Source of the DNA: an uncultured Prevotellaceae bacterium | Lineage (GTDB): Bacteria; Bacteroidota; Bacteroidia; Bacteroidales; Bacteroidaceae | DNA length: 60,804 nt | NCBI GenBank assembly: GCA_900314755.1 | Contig: OMWH01000026.1 | Coordinates: 1-60,804 of the forward strand | Direction of reading: 5' to 3' | In this document: positions 33,881 to 44,039 of the stretch, piece by piece | How the letters are laid out: every line of letters starts with the position of its first letter | Numbering within the stretch: the stretch's first letter is position 1 | Translations under genes and position numbers: made by a program | Notes under the pieces: model-generated | Database searches by the model: none | Seen by the model: the letters and a program-made list of their open reading frames with translations, nothing else | What the model was told of the DNA's origin: nothing

Positions 33881-34120
33881 ATTTCGCAAAAACATATAAC
33901 CTTATAACATGACAGGGCGCAAACCCCGATAAACAGAGGCTTTAAAGCATGTTATATGTTTGCTGAACATATAACATACATATAACATGCTTCTCACCCA
34001 AATGTTATATGTATGTTACATGTTTGTTACATGTTTGGGCAACATGTAACATGGCTCAATCCCTTTGTACAAGGGCATTTGAGCCACATCATGTTATATG
34101 GTTATATGTTTTTGCGAAAT
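33881..34120. repeat. 240-bp nested palindromic element with 32-bp inverted ends
   Basis: The ends 33881-33912 and 34089-34120 are inverted copies with one mismatch (each includes TTTCGCAAAAACATATAACC on its own strand). Inside are at least three further palindromes: ATGTTATATGTT/AACATATAACAT around 33950-33978, ATGTTACATGTT/AACATGTAACAT around 34029-34053, and TGGCTCAA/TTGAGCCA around 34052-34086 with an inner CCCTT/AAGGG. About ten variants of the CATATAAC / GTTAYATG word occur in both orientations. It could be a MITE-like element, an iteron-type replication origin or a protein-binding array. Confidence 0.8.
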
Positions 34121-34136
34121 ACGATTCCGCCAGTCA

Positions 34137-34157
34137 TATTTTCAAATAACATTGTCG
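34137..34157. repeat. 21-bp direct repeat, right copy
   Basis: Exact match to 32798-32818, same orientation, 1,339 bp away and just outside the palindromic element. Confidence 0.85.
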
Positions 34158-34201
34158 TATTTGACTAAGAGTGAATCATTCTGAGTCCCGTCATTTTTTC
34201 A

Positions 34202-37099
34202 TTAAACAAACAATTCACCCATGGCTGCAGACAAAGATACTTTGCATCTTTCACATATATCCGTAATAGATGCTCCGTTAGAAGAGAGACCATAGAAATT
34301 ATCCTCACTGATAAGCACATATTCCCATTCACGATTCATTCTTTCTTCTTTTCTTAATTCATTAATTTTACGTGTCCATTCTACAGCGGCTGTCTGTTTC
34401 TGGCGTACATTCTTATCGAATAGCTTATCATTGCCCTTTGTTTCTATCAAATATATTTTCTTTTGTGTTGCAACAATAAAATCTGGATGATAGGTTGCCA
34501 TTAAACCATCTCGACGCATATAGTAAATGACAGCAAAAGGATGCATGTTCTCACTGATTTTCAAGAATCGCTCTACCTCTCCATCAGTATTAAGAAACAT
34601 GATAAAAGCCTTTTCGAACCCACCTCTACTGGAAGGATAGCCTAATCGCTCATAGATGCATTTGTTTACCTCCAACGAGAATGATTCTCGCATCTTGATT
34701 TCTGCTACAGACGAGAACTTTGTATGAACGACTTGTGCATCAGTAGTCATGATGTTGTTTTGCAGATTGAAGATAGCACGAGCCATTTCCTCAATGATAT
34801 GCTTTGTCACTATCGCATCCTTTGAGAGCAAAATCTTCCAGTCGCTACCATTAAACGGATTGAATGGCTGACCAAACAAACGGGTGCGTATATATCTATC
34901 TACAACAGCGATAGTCTTTGCCTCATTGATTTGCAGATTAGGCACAGGCATCTCTCTATGAGAAGTGACTCTGTCAAATCTCAGGGTTATTGTCCGAAGT
35001 AATTTCTGCAAATATTCATTATAACCCGTTGCCGTAAACAGATTTGCTGTAACTTTATATCTTCCGAACTGCGTTTTTGAAATTGCTTCTTGGGAGATAA
35101 ACGTCTCTCCATCTTGAGCCAGGAACTGGCGCAATTTTGCTAAAGGGAAGGCAGTAAAAGGCATTAGGCTATTGATGTCTATCTCTATATCCTCCAGTTC
35201 CTCTTCCGCTTCTCTGACTATCATGGGCCATTCAAAGTCAAACTGCTCATAGTCCTCACGTAACCCCACTCTGATTAAGTCACCTGTTGCACCACTTGCG
35301 CCTGTCTCGCCAGTATCCTCAGCTGCCAGTCCTTCAGCAAATAATTCTTCATAGAATTGTAAAAAGGCTGGGTGCTCAATGATGCTCAGCATATCAATAT
35401 AAGTATTGGGATGCGTGTGGAGTTGAAGCACCCGCTTTCGGTCAAGTTCCTTGAGGCTCTGATAATCTGGTTCTCGCCACATCAGGCGCAAGCCTCTGCC
35501 TATAATCTGTTCCAACAAGATAGGAGCCTCCGAGGAGCGCAGCGGTACAATCACACAGATATTATTTACATCAAAACCCTCACGCAGCATCAATACAGAA
35601 ATAATTACCTTTGGCTTCTGATATTTGTCGATGTCGAAGAGTTTCTTTTTGGTTTCTTTCCATTCCTCCTCGCTTACCTCACCCTTGGCATTACTGTCGA
35701 TGGTGACGACATCCTCTTGTGCCAATCCATCTTCCAACATCAGTTGGTTTACGAAAGGAGCCACAGACGTGTCTTCGCAGATGACCAGCATCTTTGGATT
35801 CTTCTTTTCATCAAGAGCCGTAAACTCTGTTTCCAGTCTTTTCAGTTTTGCCAATCCGGCACGTAGCATCAGCCGTTGTCCGTCGCTCAGGTCGCAGACC
35901 TTATTCCGCTCATCTCGAACTGCCTTGTAATCCAAGTCCTTCAGCTCTGTCAGCTCTTGTCTCCTATCCAAAAGCAACGTTTTTACTAAGCCCTTACGCA
36001 TAGCAGTAGCTAAATCGAAATCTACGACGATATGCGGGAAGTAGCATTTCTGTGCCTTCTTGCCAGATCCTCTTTGGTCGTAGGGCGTAGCCGAGAAATC
36101 CACTTGGAAGAATCGTTCACCTTTCTTTTCTGAGATGACGTTCAGTCCTTTTTGCCATTCCACTTCCTCTATTTCGCCATTCCGTTTCAGCTCGTGGATA
36201 TGGTGAGCCTCATCGTTGATGACCATGATGTCTTCCAACTCTGCCAGATACTCTAATTCTGAACCTCGCAGATAGCGACGATCCAACATACTTAAGTCAT
36301 TGCCTGCAGCCTTGCCTGGACGGATGGGCAGCAGTTCGTTGATGATGCCCGGCACATCCATCTGCTGTGGTTCTGCTGATTCGTCATTCATCTGGTTTTC
36401 AAACAGATGCCAGTTCGTGAGTGCAATCAGCCCGTCGCCTGTTGTTTTTCGTCCGATGCCCTCTTCCTTCGTCACCACATTGTTCTGGATAAACGAAAAA
36501 ACCTCCTGCCGATAGTGAACAGGTATAAAGACTTCCTGGTTTAGATAGAAGTCATTGGTTTCAATATCCCGTTCCTCTTTATCTCGCTGCATACGACCGC
36601 AGAATGCATCCAGCAGACGGTCATAAACTATCAAACCCGGAGCCACTATCAGGAAGTTTTTTGTAAAACGCCCACTCTTAACATCTTCGTGACGAGCATT
36701 CAACATCTGCCAAAGCAACAGGGCATGCATTACCCACGTCTTGCCAGTACCCGTTGCCATCTTTACCGCATATTTAGACATCTGATATTTCTGTTGTCCT
36801 AAGGTTGCTAACTCCACAACAGGCATCAAGTCGGGTGTCAGTTGCTCGTAATATTCCATCACATTCTTAACACCCATCACCTCATGCAGATAGACAATGT
36901 TGAGAATTGCCTGACGCTGACCTGCATGGAAGTTACGATTCCTCAAAGAGCAGTACTCCTCCGAGAACCAGAATTTCAACAGCTCTTGGGTCGTGGGCGT
37001 CACCTGTTCCAACAGCTCACCACTTTCCCATGCTGCATTTACAGTCTCGCTGAGTCGCTTGGCTAACTCCAGCGAAGCATTCATTCCATTTGTCTTCAT
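34202..37099 (-). CDS. Type III restriction enzyme Res subunit (965 aa)
   Basis: ATP-dependent helicase-nuclease. Superfamily 2 motifs: [10 protein letters not shown] (115-121), INDEAHH (DEAH box, near 295), [18 protein letters not shown] and QIIGRGLR. The C-terminal nuclease carries [20 protein letters not shown] (PD...ExK). With Mod, Res cuts DNA between two head-to-head unmodified sites. Its ATG overlaps the mod stop by four bases, so the two are made together. No frameshift or stop is visible; the enzyme looks intact. Confidence 0.92.
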   Translation of the reverse strand: MKTNGMNASLELAKRLSETVNAAWESGELLEQVTPTTQELLKFWFSEEYCSLRNRNFHAGQRQAILNIVYLHEVMGVKNVMEYYEQLTPDLMPVVELATLGQQKYQMSKYAVKMATGTGKTWVMHALLLWQMLNARHEDVKSGRFTKNFLIVAPGLIVYDRLLDAFCGRMQRDKEERDIETNDFYLNQEVFIPVHYRQEVFSFIQNNVVTKEEGIGRKTTGDGLIALTNWHLFENQMNDESAEPQQMDVPGIINELLPIRPGKAAGNDLSMLDRRYLRGSELEYLAELEDIMVINDEAHHIHELKRNGEIEEVEWQKGLNVISEKKGERFFQVDFSATPYDQRGSGKKAQKCYFPHIVVDFDLATAMRKGLVKTLLLDRRQELTELKDLDYKAVRDERNKVCDLSDGQRLMLRAGLAKLKRLETEFTALDEKKNPKMLVICEDTSVAPFVNQLMLEDGLAQEDVVTIDSNAKGEVSEEEWKETKKKLFDIDKYQKPKVIISVLMLREGFDVNNICVIVPLRSSEAPILLEQIIGRGLRLMWREPDYQSLKELDRKRVLQLHTHPNTYIDMLSIIEHPAFLQFYEELFAEGLAAEDTGETGASGATGDLIRVGLREDYEQFDFEWPMIVREAEEELEDIEIDINSLMPFTAFPLAKLRQFLAQDGETFISQEAISKTQFGRYKVTANLFTATGYNEYLQKLLRTITLRFDRVTSHREMPVPNLQINEAKTIAVVDRYIRTRLFGQPFNPFNGSDWKILLSKDAIVTKHIIEEMARAIFNLQNNIMTTDAQVVHTKFSSVAEIKMRESFSLEVNKCIYERLGYPSSRGGFEKAFIMFLNTDGEVERFLKISENMHPFAVIYYMRRDGLMATYHPDFIVATQKKIYLIETKGNDKLFDKNVRQKQTAAVEWTRKINELRKEERMNREWEYVLISEDNFYGLSSNGASITDICERCKVSLSAAMGELFV

Positions 37100-39042
37100 A
37101 CGCTCTCCACTACTTGACTTTCAAAACCAAACACATCAACAGCCTTGATGCACACCTTCCTCTGAGCCTTATGGGGCACTCTGAGGCGAGTCTTATAGAC
37201 GCAATGCAACGGGTCGTTGTCATTATCTACGTTCTCACGATAGTCCTGCCACGTTGAGCGGAACGTAACGCCGTCATAATCTGGGTCAATGCTCCAGTAT
37301 TCTATCAGCGAAAGCGGGTCACGCTCCAACACCTGTTGTAGTTTCTCCTTGTCCTTATCGTCCAACGGGATGTTGTCGGGCGACAGCAACACGTAGTTCT
37401 CTAACTCCACGTCTATCTCATCCTGCTCGCCATTCTGCTTCACTACCAGCGGCTTCGCCACTAAGTATTGCAGCGACGAGAAGCGTACCGACTTGTCGTC
37501 AATCAGTTTCTTGTAGCCCTTCTTTGCCAGTTTATCCAACAGGTCGGGTGGAATCACCAGCACCTCCACCTTTGATTCCTGGTATTTCTGGATGGCTGAC
37601 GAGATATCGAAAGCGAAGTTCCAACCTAAAACGACTACCTTTTCCCAATCTCCACCTAACAACGAGGCCTTGGCCTCGACAGCACGACGGATAGTAGCAG
37701 CCGTTGTCAGTCGGTTAGGCGAATCTACCATCACTAATGTTCTCGTACCTTTTATATATCCGAAGTTACGGTCGTTCGTCTGCTCTGGGGTGAAGGGCAG
37801 CGCACCATACAGTCCCAGCACCACTTGGCTCAAGTCGCCCACATGCTTATAGCGCTTGTTGTTGCGGAAGGCCTCCTTCTGATAGTCGCCAATGCTCTGA
37901 TAGAGGAAGGGCTTTACCTCTTGGTCTATGAATCGTTTACGCATCACCAACGAGGCAGGCTTGCCGATGTCGCAGGTAATCCATCGTCTGCCCAAACGCT
38001 CGGCTACTGCTGCTGTTGTACCACTTCCGCCAAAGAAGTCGCAGACAAGGTCGCCTTCGTTGGAAGAGGCTTTGATGATACGCTCAAGAAGGGCTTCGGG
38101 CTTTTGGGTGGCGTAGCCAACACGTTCAGTGACCCCAGACTGAAGACTATTTATATCTGTCCAATAGTCTTCAGGTATTTTTCCTTCGTCCAAATAATAT
38201 TTGTAGTATCGTGTTTCTCCAAGAGCATTTTTAGTCCCATAAACAAGACGATATTTTCTACCATTCTCATCCGTTTCCAATCTCCCACCAAACGATTCTT
38301 TTCCTGATTTCATTTCAACTTTTACAGCATCAGCGTTGAAGGTAAAAGACTCTGAATTCTTTCGATAAAAATAGATAGTATCATGTTTTTTCCCAAAAGA
38401 CTTGTGAGATTTTGCGCCTTGAGAATAACACCAAATAATTTCATTTACAAGGTTTCCTTTGCCAAATAAATCATCTAATAAAAGTTTAACATAAGCACCA
38501 ACATGCCAATCAATATGTATATAAAGAGACCCTCTCTCGGAAAGAAGCTCTTTCATCAAAATAAGTCTTTGGTATATCATCTTCAAGTATGAGATAGTAC
38601 CCTCTTCCCAGGTATCTGCATACGCAAACTGTTCAATGACTGTCGGTTTCTGCTGAATATCTGTTCCAGGCAGCGAAATCTTTGTCCGATAGTCTGCCTT
38701 AGAATCAAACGGTGGGTCAATATAAATCAAATCGACTTTGCCGCGAAGCGAGGGCAAGCCCGTCTGAGCATCGCCAGCTAACAGGGCCTGCATCGCTAAG
38801 AGATTGTCTCCATAGATGAGGCGGTTCATCCACTCCCCATTGCCTCCCGCCATGTTGAAGGCATTGGGAATCTGAGGCGAACTGCCTTTGAACAGTCCGC
38901 TCACGTCCTTACTCGGCAACACCAGCTCATTGGTCTGCAGACCAATCTGAGTACCACTACTCAGCCGCTCCAGTATCTGGGCAGCCTCACGTCTGCCCTC
39001 GCTCACGATGCGGGGCAGCTCTTCAATCAATGATTTAGCCAT
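37096..39042 (-). CDS. Type III DNA methyltransferase Mod subunit (648 aa)
   Basis: Beta-class adenine methyltransferase: the catalytic motif YIDPPF (DPPF 109-112) comes before the AdoMet motif DFFGGSGTT (335-343), the order of Type III Mod. The region between (about 140-300) should recognise DNA. No tandem repeat in the gene suggests phase variation. A perfect 8-bp hairpin touches its start codon (39046-39065), which could limit or regulate translation. Sequence specificity cannot be read from the gene. Confidence 0.92.
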   Translation of the reverse strand: MAKSLIEELPRIVSEGRREAAQILERLSSGTQIGLQTNELVLPSKDVSGLFKGSSPQIPNAFNMAGGNGEWMNRLIYGDNLLAMQALLAGDAQTGLPSLRGKVDLIYIDPPFDSKADYRTKISLPGTDIQQKPTVIEQFAYADTWEEGTISYLKMIYQRLILMKELLSERGSLYIHIDWHVGAYVKLLLDDLFGKGNLVNEIIWCYSQGAKSHKSFGKKHDTIYFYRKNSESFTFNADAVKVEMKSGKESFGGRLETDENGRKYRLVYGTKNALGETRYYKYYLDEGKIPEDYWTDINSLQSGVTERVGYATQKPEALLERIIKASSNEGDLVCDFFGGSGTTAAVAERLGRRWITCDIGKPASLVMRKRFIDQEVKPFLYQSIGDYQKEAFRNNKRYKHVGDLSQVVLGLYGALPFTPEQTNDRNFGYIKGTRTLVMVDSPNRLTTAATIRRAVEAKASLLGGDWEKVVVLGWNFAFDISSAIQKYQESKVEVLVIPPDLLDKLAKKGYKKLIDDKSVRFSSLQYLVAKPLVVKQNGEQDEIDVELENYVLLSPDNIPLDDKDKEKLQQVLERDPLSLIEYWSIDPDYDGVTFRSTWQDYRENVDNDNDPLHCVYKTRLRVPHKAQRKVCIKAVDVFGFESQVVESV

Positions 39043-39045
39043 GTA

Positions 39046-39065
39046 GCATTATAGTTTTATAATGC
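39046..39065 (-). promoter_or_regulatory. Hairpin/palindrome at the mod start
   Basis: GCATTATA and TATAATGC (8-bp perfect stem, four-base loop) lie three bases before the mod ATG. As RNA it would fold right at the initiation site; as DNA it is a possible operator. Confidence 0.6.
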
Positions 39066-39258
39066 GCCGAGCCACCAAACAAAACGATTCCTGCAAGCAC
39101 CCGTAAGGACACAAAACGTGGACGAATCCCCGTTTGATGTTCCAGGTACTTGCAGGAAACCTATGCTACAGAAACAGGAAAACGCCCACTATGCCAGTAG
39201 GCGTTACCATTATTACTGTAACATGTTCTTTCTACCTGCAAGTTTCGGAACATCTTGA
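39066..39258. other. Upstream region of mod: inverted repeats, no intact gene
   Basis: Contains an inverted repeat TCCTGCAAGCACC (39089-39101) / GGTACTTGCAGGA (39145-39157), a third related ACCTGCAAGT near 39235, and a small hairpin AACGCC...GGCGTT at 39181-39205. No gene. These may be part of mod-res control. Confidence 0.5.
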
Positions 39259-39441
39259 ATAATAGCCAACGCTAATGTTAATTACCCACAAAATTTTGCA
39301 CCGCCGCTTTCGCTAAAGCTTATTGGCAATGCAAGGGCAAAATTAGTAAATCTTTTTGAAACAGCAAAAGATTTTGGGCTAAATGTTTCTGGAATAAACG
39401 GGACGATTCTTGCTCAGATAAGCGACTTTGTTGATGACTGA
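39259..39441 (+). pseudogene. Possible 3' remnant of a gene (60 codons, no start)
   Basis: Open frame ending at TGA 39439-39441 with protein-like content (FAPPLSLKLIGNARAKLVNL, FETAKDFGLNVSG, ILAQISDFVDD) but no in-frame ATG and a stop just before it. It reads as the C terminus of a lost gene, left at the edge of the restriction island. I do not recognise the family. Confidence 0.45.
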
Positions 39442-39534
39442 ATGATTCATACTGTATTTTCCATGTTAGCATAGCAATCCAAACATCCATGATGGAATAC
39501 GATTCCGATGACCTGTCTCCTATGGGTCACGGCA

Positions 39535-40314
39535 TTATCCCATGACGACATCGAGTACCATCATCAGGACGAAGCCAATGGCAAAACCGATGGTACTGAG
39601 GTTGGAGTGCTTGCCGGAGGATGCTTCAGGAATCAGTTCCTCGACAACCACATAGAACATCGCTCCTGCCGCAAAGGCAAGCATATAGGGAAGTACTGGG
39701 GTCAACAGGGAGGCGAGCAGGATGACTGCCAACCCACCGATGGGTTCCACAGTACCACTGAGACTGCCTAAAAGGAATGAACGCCAGCGGGAATTACCCT
39801 CTGCCCTCATGGGCATGGAGATGATGGCTCCCTCTGGTATGTTCTGAATAGCGATACCGACGGATACAGCAACCGCTGATGCCAAGGATATACTGGCGGC
39901 ACCTTGTTCGGCTCCAGCAAAGACGACACCGACAGCCATACCTTCCGGCAGGTTATGGATGGTAACGGCAAGGGCAAGCATCGCTGTACGTGACAACCGG
40001 GAACGGGGTCCCTCGGGCGTATCGGTACCGATGTGCAGGTGGGGAGTCAGTTCGTCAAGAACAAGCAGGAAACCCATACCCAACAGGAATCCGACGGCTG
40101 CCGGCAATACAGACCAGGCACCATTCGACTCCTCCATCTCCATGGCAGGTATCAGCAACGACCAGACAGAGGCTGCCACCATGACACCTGAGGCAAAACC
40201 AAGCAACGTCTTCTGAACCCGATCCGACATCTCGTCTTTCATCAAGAATACGAATGCTGAACCGAGTACAGTACCCAACAAAGGGATGAGTAATCCTATC
40301 GCTATAATGGTCAT
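39535..40314 (-). CDS. ZIP-family metal transporter (259 aa)
   Basis: Eight membrane helices with the ZIP signatures TIHNLPEGMAVGV (helix 4) and IQNIPEGAIISMPM (helix 5), whose His, Asn and Glu form the metal site, and a His-containing loop LTPHLHIG. It imports zinc or other divalent metals. The start at 40314 (MTIIAIG) agrees with a promoter -7 box ending only eight bases upstream (40323-40330), giving a nearly leaderless mRNA. Confidence 0.92.
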   Translation of the reverse strand: MTIIAIGLLIPLLGTVLGSAFVFLMKDEMSDRVQKTLLGFASGVMVAASVWSLLIPAMEMEESNGAWSVLPAAVGFLLGMGFLLVLDELTPHLHIGTDTPEGPRSRLSRTAMLALAVTIHNLPEGMAVGVVFAGAEQGAASISLASAVAVSVGIAIQNIPEGAIISMPMRAEGNSRWRSFLLGSLSGTVEPIGGLAVILLASLLTPVLPYMLAFAAGAMFYVVVEELIPEASSGKHSNLSTIGFAIGFVLMMVLDVVMG

Positions 40315-40322
40315 ATCGGTAG

Positions 40323-40352
40323 CAAAGATACAAAATTCCTCCGAGTTAACAA
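40323..40352 (-). promoter_or_regulatory. Promoter of the ZIP gene
   Basis: Minus-strand TTG (40350-40352), 19 bp, TATCTTTG (40323-40330), eight bases from the start codon. Confidence 0.78.
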
Positions 40353-40427
40353 GATGAAATGTCACAAATTATCTCCAAAAGACACGATATCAAAAAATAT
40401 TTCGTACTTTTGCAACATCAATACATC

Positions 40428-41639
40428 ATGACAATGAAAAAGATACTTTGCTTATTAGCCACATCTATAGTTTTGCTGACAGCTTGCTCTGACAGCAGTA
40501 ATGAGTCAACAACTCCTGCCAAACGGACGGTCATCGTATATATGGCGGCGGAGAACACCCTCTCCGGAAATGCCCAGGATGACATTAACGAAATGATACA
40601 GGGGGTGAAGAAGATAGCCAAATACGACAACCTCGTTGTGTTTGTCGACCGTTCCCGATCACAGGAGAATCCTTTCATAATCCGGTTACGTGATAATGAG
40701 AAACAACCGGCGGACACCATCTATAAATATCCGTCCGATTTCCTGACCTCTGACCCTGATCACATGAAAGAGGTCATTTCAAGAGTCATGACATCATACC
40801 CTGCCGAGGACTACGGATTAGTGCTGTGGGGACATGGAAACGGCTGGGTCATCATGGATGACTCTGTAGCGACACGCAGGGCAATAGCTGTTGACAATGG
40901 TAGCAACAAGGTGAGCGATACCGGCAGGTGGCTGAACATCCCATCACTGCGCATTGCCTTGAAAGCACTGCCCCACCCTTTCAAATTTATCTTCGCCGAC
41001 TGCTGTAATATGCAGAATGTGGAGGTTGCCTATGAACTGAGGGATGTGACGGAATATTACATCGCCTCGCCTGCAGGTATTCCCGGTGACGGTGCTCCCT
41101 ATGACAAGATTATACCTGACCTGTTCCTGTATGATGACGTGCAGATGTATACCAAGACCTGTGATGACTATTATGCGAAGACAGACGTAGAAAACGGGCA
41201 TTTGCCTATCTCTGTCATCCGTACGGCAGACCTGCCACAGTTGGCAAGTGCGACGAAGGGTATCCTAAGGGATATCTATGAGCCAGGTACAACGATTGAC
41301 ACAGACGGACTGATATACTATTATACTTATAGGGTGTCCGATGCCAACGAACATGTGATGTATGACATGAACGACTTCCTGCTTCGCCATGCTAACGAGA
41401 CAAGCTATAAGGAATGGCAGAAAGCCCTCAACAATGCCGTGGTATATAAGAAGATGAGTACACGATGGCAAGTCTTAGGCACGCTGATCTTCGACTTTGA
41501 GGTGACAGAGGAGCGTTTCGGCGGTGTCAGCATGTTCATCCCCCTGGAGCGATATGCCCATACATCCATTAAGTATAATGAGGGTATCAAGAAAATGGCG
41601 TGGTATCAGGCGGTGGGCTGGTCGGAACTTGGCTGGTGA
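40428..41639 (+). CDS. Clostripain-family (C11) cysteine peptidase lipoprotein (403 aa)
   Basis: Lipobox LLTAC places it on an outer membrane. TVIVYMAAENTLSGNAQDDI opens the C11 fold; the catalytic His is in LWGHGNGW and the catalytic Cys in IFADCCNM. C11 peptidases cut after Arg or Lys. A -7 box TACTTTTG (40405-40412) ends 15 bp before the ATG at 40428; the next codon but one is also ATG (40434). Its last 34 bases overlap the end of the convergent gldE gene. Confidence 0.88.
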   Translation: MTMKKILCLLATSIVLLTACSDSSNESTTPAKRTVIVYMAAENTLSGNAQDDINEMIQGVKKIAKYDNLVVFVDRSRSQENPFIIRLRDNEKQPADTIYKYPSDFLTSDPDHMKEVISRVMTSYPAEDYGLVLWGHGNGWVIMDDSVATRRAIAVDNGSNKVSDTGRWLNIPSLRIALKALPHPFKFIFADCCNMQNVEVAYELRDVTEYYIASPAGIPGDGAPYDKIIPDLFLYDDVQMYTKTCDDYYAKTDVENGHLPISVIRTADLPQLASATKGILRDIYEPGTTIDTDGLIYYYTYRVSDANEHVMYDMNDFLLRHANETSYKEWQKALNNAVVYKKMSTRWQVLGTLIFDFEVTEERFGGVSMFIPLERYAHTSIKYNEGIKKMAWYQAVGWSELGW

Positions 41640-42937
41640 ACCACTACTTTCACTTTGGAAATACGACGTTCCTCCATTTCCTGAATCTCAAAGGTGAAGT
41701 TCAGGTAGTCGATTTTCTCATGTAACTCAGGGAAGTCGCCCTTAATTTCCAGCAGCAGTCCTGCCAGGGAATCAGCGTCACCCTCTACCTCCGAGAAAAT
41801 ATCATCATCGAGTTTCAGTATCTTATAGAAATCACTCAACAGCGTCTTTCCTTCGAAAACGAAGGTGTTGTTGTTGATGCGGACATAACTCTTCTCATCC
41901 TCGTCATACTCGTCGTTGATCTCCCCCACTATCTCCTCCAGGATATCCTCCAGCGTGACAATACCGCTGGTGCCGCCGAACTCGTCGACGACAATGGCAA
42001 TATGCACCTTGTTCTCCTGGAACTCACGCAAGAGGTCATCAATCTTCTTAGTCTCAGGAACGAAATACGGGGGACGTATCAATGACTGCCAACGGAAAGT
42101 GGCAGGCTTGCGGAGATGAGGAAGCAAGTCCTTGATATACAAGATTCCACGGATATTATCACTATTGTCCTGGTAAACAGGAATACGAGAATAGTTATTA
42201 TCCACGATACATTTCAGCACCTCTGAGAAAGAAGACTTGAAATCAATATCCACCACATCCTGGCGACTGGTCATAATCTCCTTTGCTGTCTCGTCACCAA
42301 AACGGACGATACCCTCCAGCATACGCTGCTCATCCTTGATATCCTCCTTATCAGTCAACTCCAGCGCCTGCTCCAAATCATCCACACTAAGTACATGATT
42401 CTCTTTCTGCATCACCTTATTGGCGATGATTCCAGACTTTATAAGGATTGTCGATAAGGGATAAAATAACTTACGGAAGAAAAGGATACCCCCTACTACC
42501 GTGCGGCAGAAACGAAGAGGTTGCTGACGCGTATATATCTTTGGCATGATCTCACCGAAGAGTAACAGCAGGAACGTCAAGATGACTGTCAGACAGATAA
42601 ACTCTATCCAATATGCCTTGCCAAAGTCTATGACCTGAGAGAAGAAATAGTTGAGAAGCATGATAATCGTCACGTTCACCAAGTTGTTGGTAATCAAAAT
42701 GGTGGCAAGCGTCCGCTCTGACTCTTCCCTGAGCTGAAGGATCTGTCTGTCACGCTCTGTCTTCTCCTCCTCCAACTCACTCAGGTCTGCTGGTGAGAGA
42801 GAGAAGAATGCTATCTCTGAACCAGAAGCATATCCCGACAAGAACAACAAGAAACCTGACAGAATAAGAGCAATCATGGCACCAAAACTTGGTGCCATCG
42901 GTTGAATATCATTGATTGTCCGTAGAAGTTCTTCCAT
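41606..42937 (-). CDS. gldE: GldE, gliding-motility-associated CNNM/CBS membrane protein (443 aa)
   Basis: Several N-terminal helices form a CNNM (DUF21) domain (SGYASGSEIAFFSLSPADLS, residues 34-53), then two CBS domains (about 205-325) and a CorC/HlyC domain with VDEFGGTSGIVTLEDILEEI (shown in part: VDEFGGTSGIVTLED). The ssb-gldE order is the usual one in Bacteroidota. GldE is associated with GldD in gliding/type 9 secretion; in Prevotella it may serve secretion or metal homeostasis. It overlaps ssb by 29 bp at its start. Confidence 0.9.
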   Translation of the reverse strand: MEELLRTINDIQPMAPSFGAMIALILSGFLLFLSGYASGSEIAFFSLSPADLSELEEEKTERDRQILQLREESERTLATILITNNLVNVTIIMLLNYFFSQVIDFGKAYWIEFICLTVILTFLLLLFGEIMPKIYTRQQPLRFCRTVVGGILFFRKLFYPLSTILIKSGIIANKVMQKENHVLSVDDLEQALELTDKEDIKDEQRMLEGIVRFGDETAKEIMTSRQDVVDIDFKSSFSEVLKCIVDNNYSRIPVYQDNSDNIRGILYIKDLLPHLRKPATFRWQSLIRPPYFVPETKKIDDLLREFQENKVHIAIVVDEFGGTSGIVTLEDILEEIVGEINDEYDEDEKSYVRINNNTFVFEGKTLLSDFYKILKLDDDIFSEVEGDADSLAGLLLEIKGDFPELHEKIDYLNFTFEIQEMEERRISKVKVVVHQPSSDQPTA

Positions 42938-43256
42938 TCAACATCTCCATATTATCCGCCCATATCTCGGTGACATACCGGCGTTGTCCCTGTTTATCAT
43001 CATAGGTGGAATAACGCAGGCGACCCTCAATGTAGAGCTTGTCACCTTTATGAACGTATTTCTCAACAATCTCCGCCAGCTTACGCCATAAGATAACCTG
43101 ATGCCAGTCGGTACGGTCAGGCACCTGTGTACCATTCTGTAAGGTATAGCCACGCTCCGTGGTGGCAAGTCTAAGGCGTGCCACAGCCACTCCCTCTTCG
43201 ACATAACGCACCTCAGGGTCGGCACCAACATTACCTATCAACATCACCTTATTCAT
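42909..43256 (-). CDS. ssb: Single-stranded DNA-binding protein (115 aa)
   Basis: OB-fold start MNKVMLIGNVGADPEVRY and GDKLYIEGRLRYSTYDDKQG are typical of SSB. At 115 residues it has only the core and a very short tail; the acidic C-terminal tip DDIPF-like is not visible (it ends STDNQ), so partner binding may differ from E. coli SSB. It lies between an unknown gene and gldE, overlapping the latter. Confidence 0.92.
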   Translation of the reverse strand: MNKVMLIGNVGADPEVRYVEEGVAVARLRLATTERGYTLQNGTQVPDRTDWHQVILWRKLAEIVEKYVHKGDKLYIEGRLRYSTYDDKQGQRRYVTEIWADNMEMLNGRTSTDNQ

Positions 43257-43265
43257 GGATGCGGA

Positions 43266-43805
43266 TTATTTACATTCACCAAGATAACGGAACTTGAAAT
43301 TCTTTCCTTTAGCAGACGGGAACTGACTGCGCTCATCCACCCTGCCACGAAGATACTCAACAATGCGGTTATAGCAGTCCATTCCGGACATTGCCTTGCA
43401 ATGAGCCACGAAATGCGTGTCACGGTATTGGAACTTACCCGTTCCCGGTACCAGCAATACCCGTTTGAAGTCAAGAGCACCCTCATACCATCCGAACAAC
43501 TCCTCATTCAAACGGACAAGAGCAGGAGCAACCGGCTTCTCGATCTTATCCAATGGCGGATGTACCGCACGCTTTTCCTTGAAGTCATTCATCGTGGGGG
43601 CATCGGTCTTGATAATGATAAAATAGACACGGGGACGTACCTTATAACGCTTGGGATAAAAGACCTCACTGGCACAATAGTTGCGAATGTCCTCTTCAAG
43701 CACTGGGTTCATCCCAATCTCAGGAATATCTGCAAGAAAAGCAATAGCATCGTCGACATTATCAACGAGTATTTCTTTGTCAAAGTATCGTATATATAAG
43801 TTCAT
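43266..43805 (-). CDS. Uncharacterised Bacteroidales protein (179 aa)
   Basis: A soluble, charged protein with no signal or membrane segment. Notable stretches are [40 protein letters not shown] and [21 protein letters not shown] do not recognise a domain. It sits nine bases before ssb, at the place where mutY is often found in relatives, and so may be linked to DNA maintenance; that is only positional. Confidence 0.65.
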   Translation of the reverse strand: MNLYIRYFDKEILVDNVDDAIAFLADIPEIGMNPVLEEDIRNYCASEVFYPKRYKVRPRVYFIIIKTDAPTMNDFKEKRAVHPPLDKIEKPVAPALVRLNEELFGWYEGALDFKRVLLVPGTGKFQYRDTHFVAHCKAMSGMDCYNRIVEYLRGRVDERSQFPSAKGKNFKFRYLGECK

Positions 43806-43841
43806 AGAATAGTTTGGGTTTTCAAAATATTATAAAGAAAG

Positions 43842-43914
43842 AGCGGAAAACGGGACTCGGACCCGCGACCCCAACCTTGGCAAGGTTGTGCTCTACCAAC
43901 TGAGCTATTTCCGC
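43842..43914 (-). tRNA. tRNA-Gly (GCC), copy 2
   Basis: Minus-strand cloverleaf with acceptor GCGGAAA/TTTCCGC, anticodon loop TTGCCAA (GCC) and T-loop GTCCGAGTC. Identical to the copy at 44142-44214. Last of four tRNAs. Confidence 0.95.
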
Positions 43915-43931
43915 ATCATTTAAATATTACG

Positions 43932-44015
43932 TGAAGAGGAGGAGACTCGAACTCCCACGTCGCAATTGACACTACCCCCTCAAAGTAGCGCGTCTACCAA
44001 TTCCGCCACCTCTCC
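43932..44015 (-). tRNA. tRNA-Leu (GAG)
   Basis: Class II tRNA with acceptor GGAGAGG/CCTCTTC (one G-U pair), anticodon loop TTGAGGG, long variable arm and discriminator A. Confidence 0.93.
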
Positions 44016-44039
44016 ATCATAAAAATGAATAAAAAAGAG

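Noticed and set aside
33590-34157. CRISPR array
   Set aside because: The repeated words are short, palindromic and irregularly spaced in both orientations, with no constant repeat-spacer unit and no cas genes.
37096-39042. Phase-variable mod gene
   Set aside because: No simple-sequence repeat tract was found in mod or its start region.
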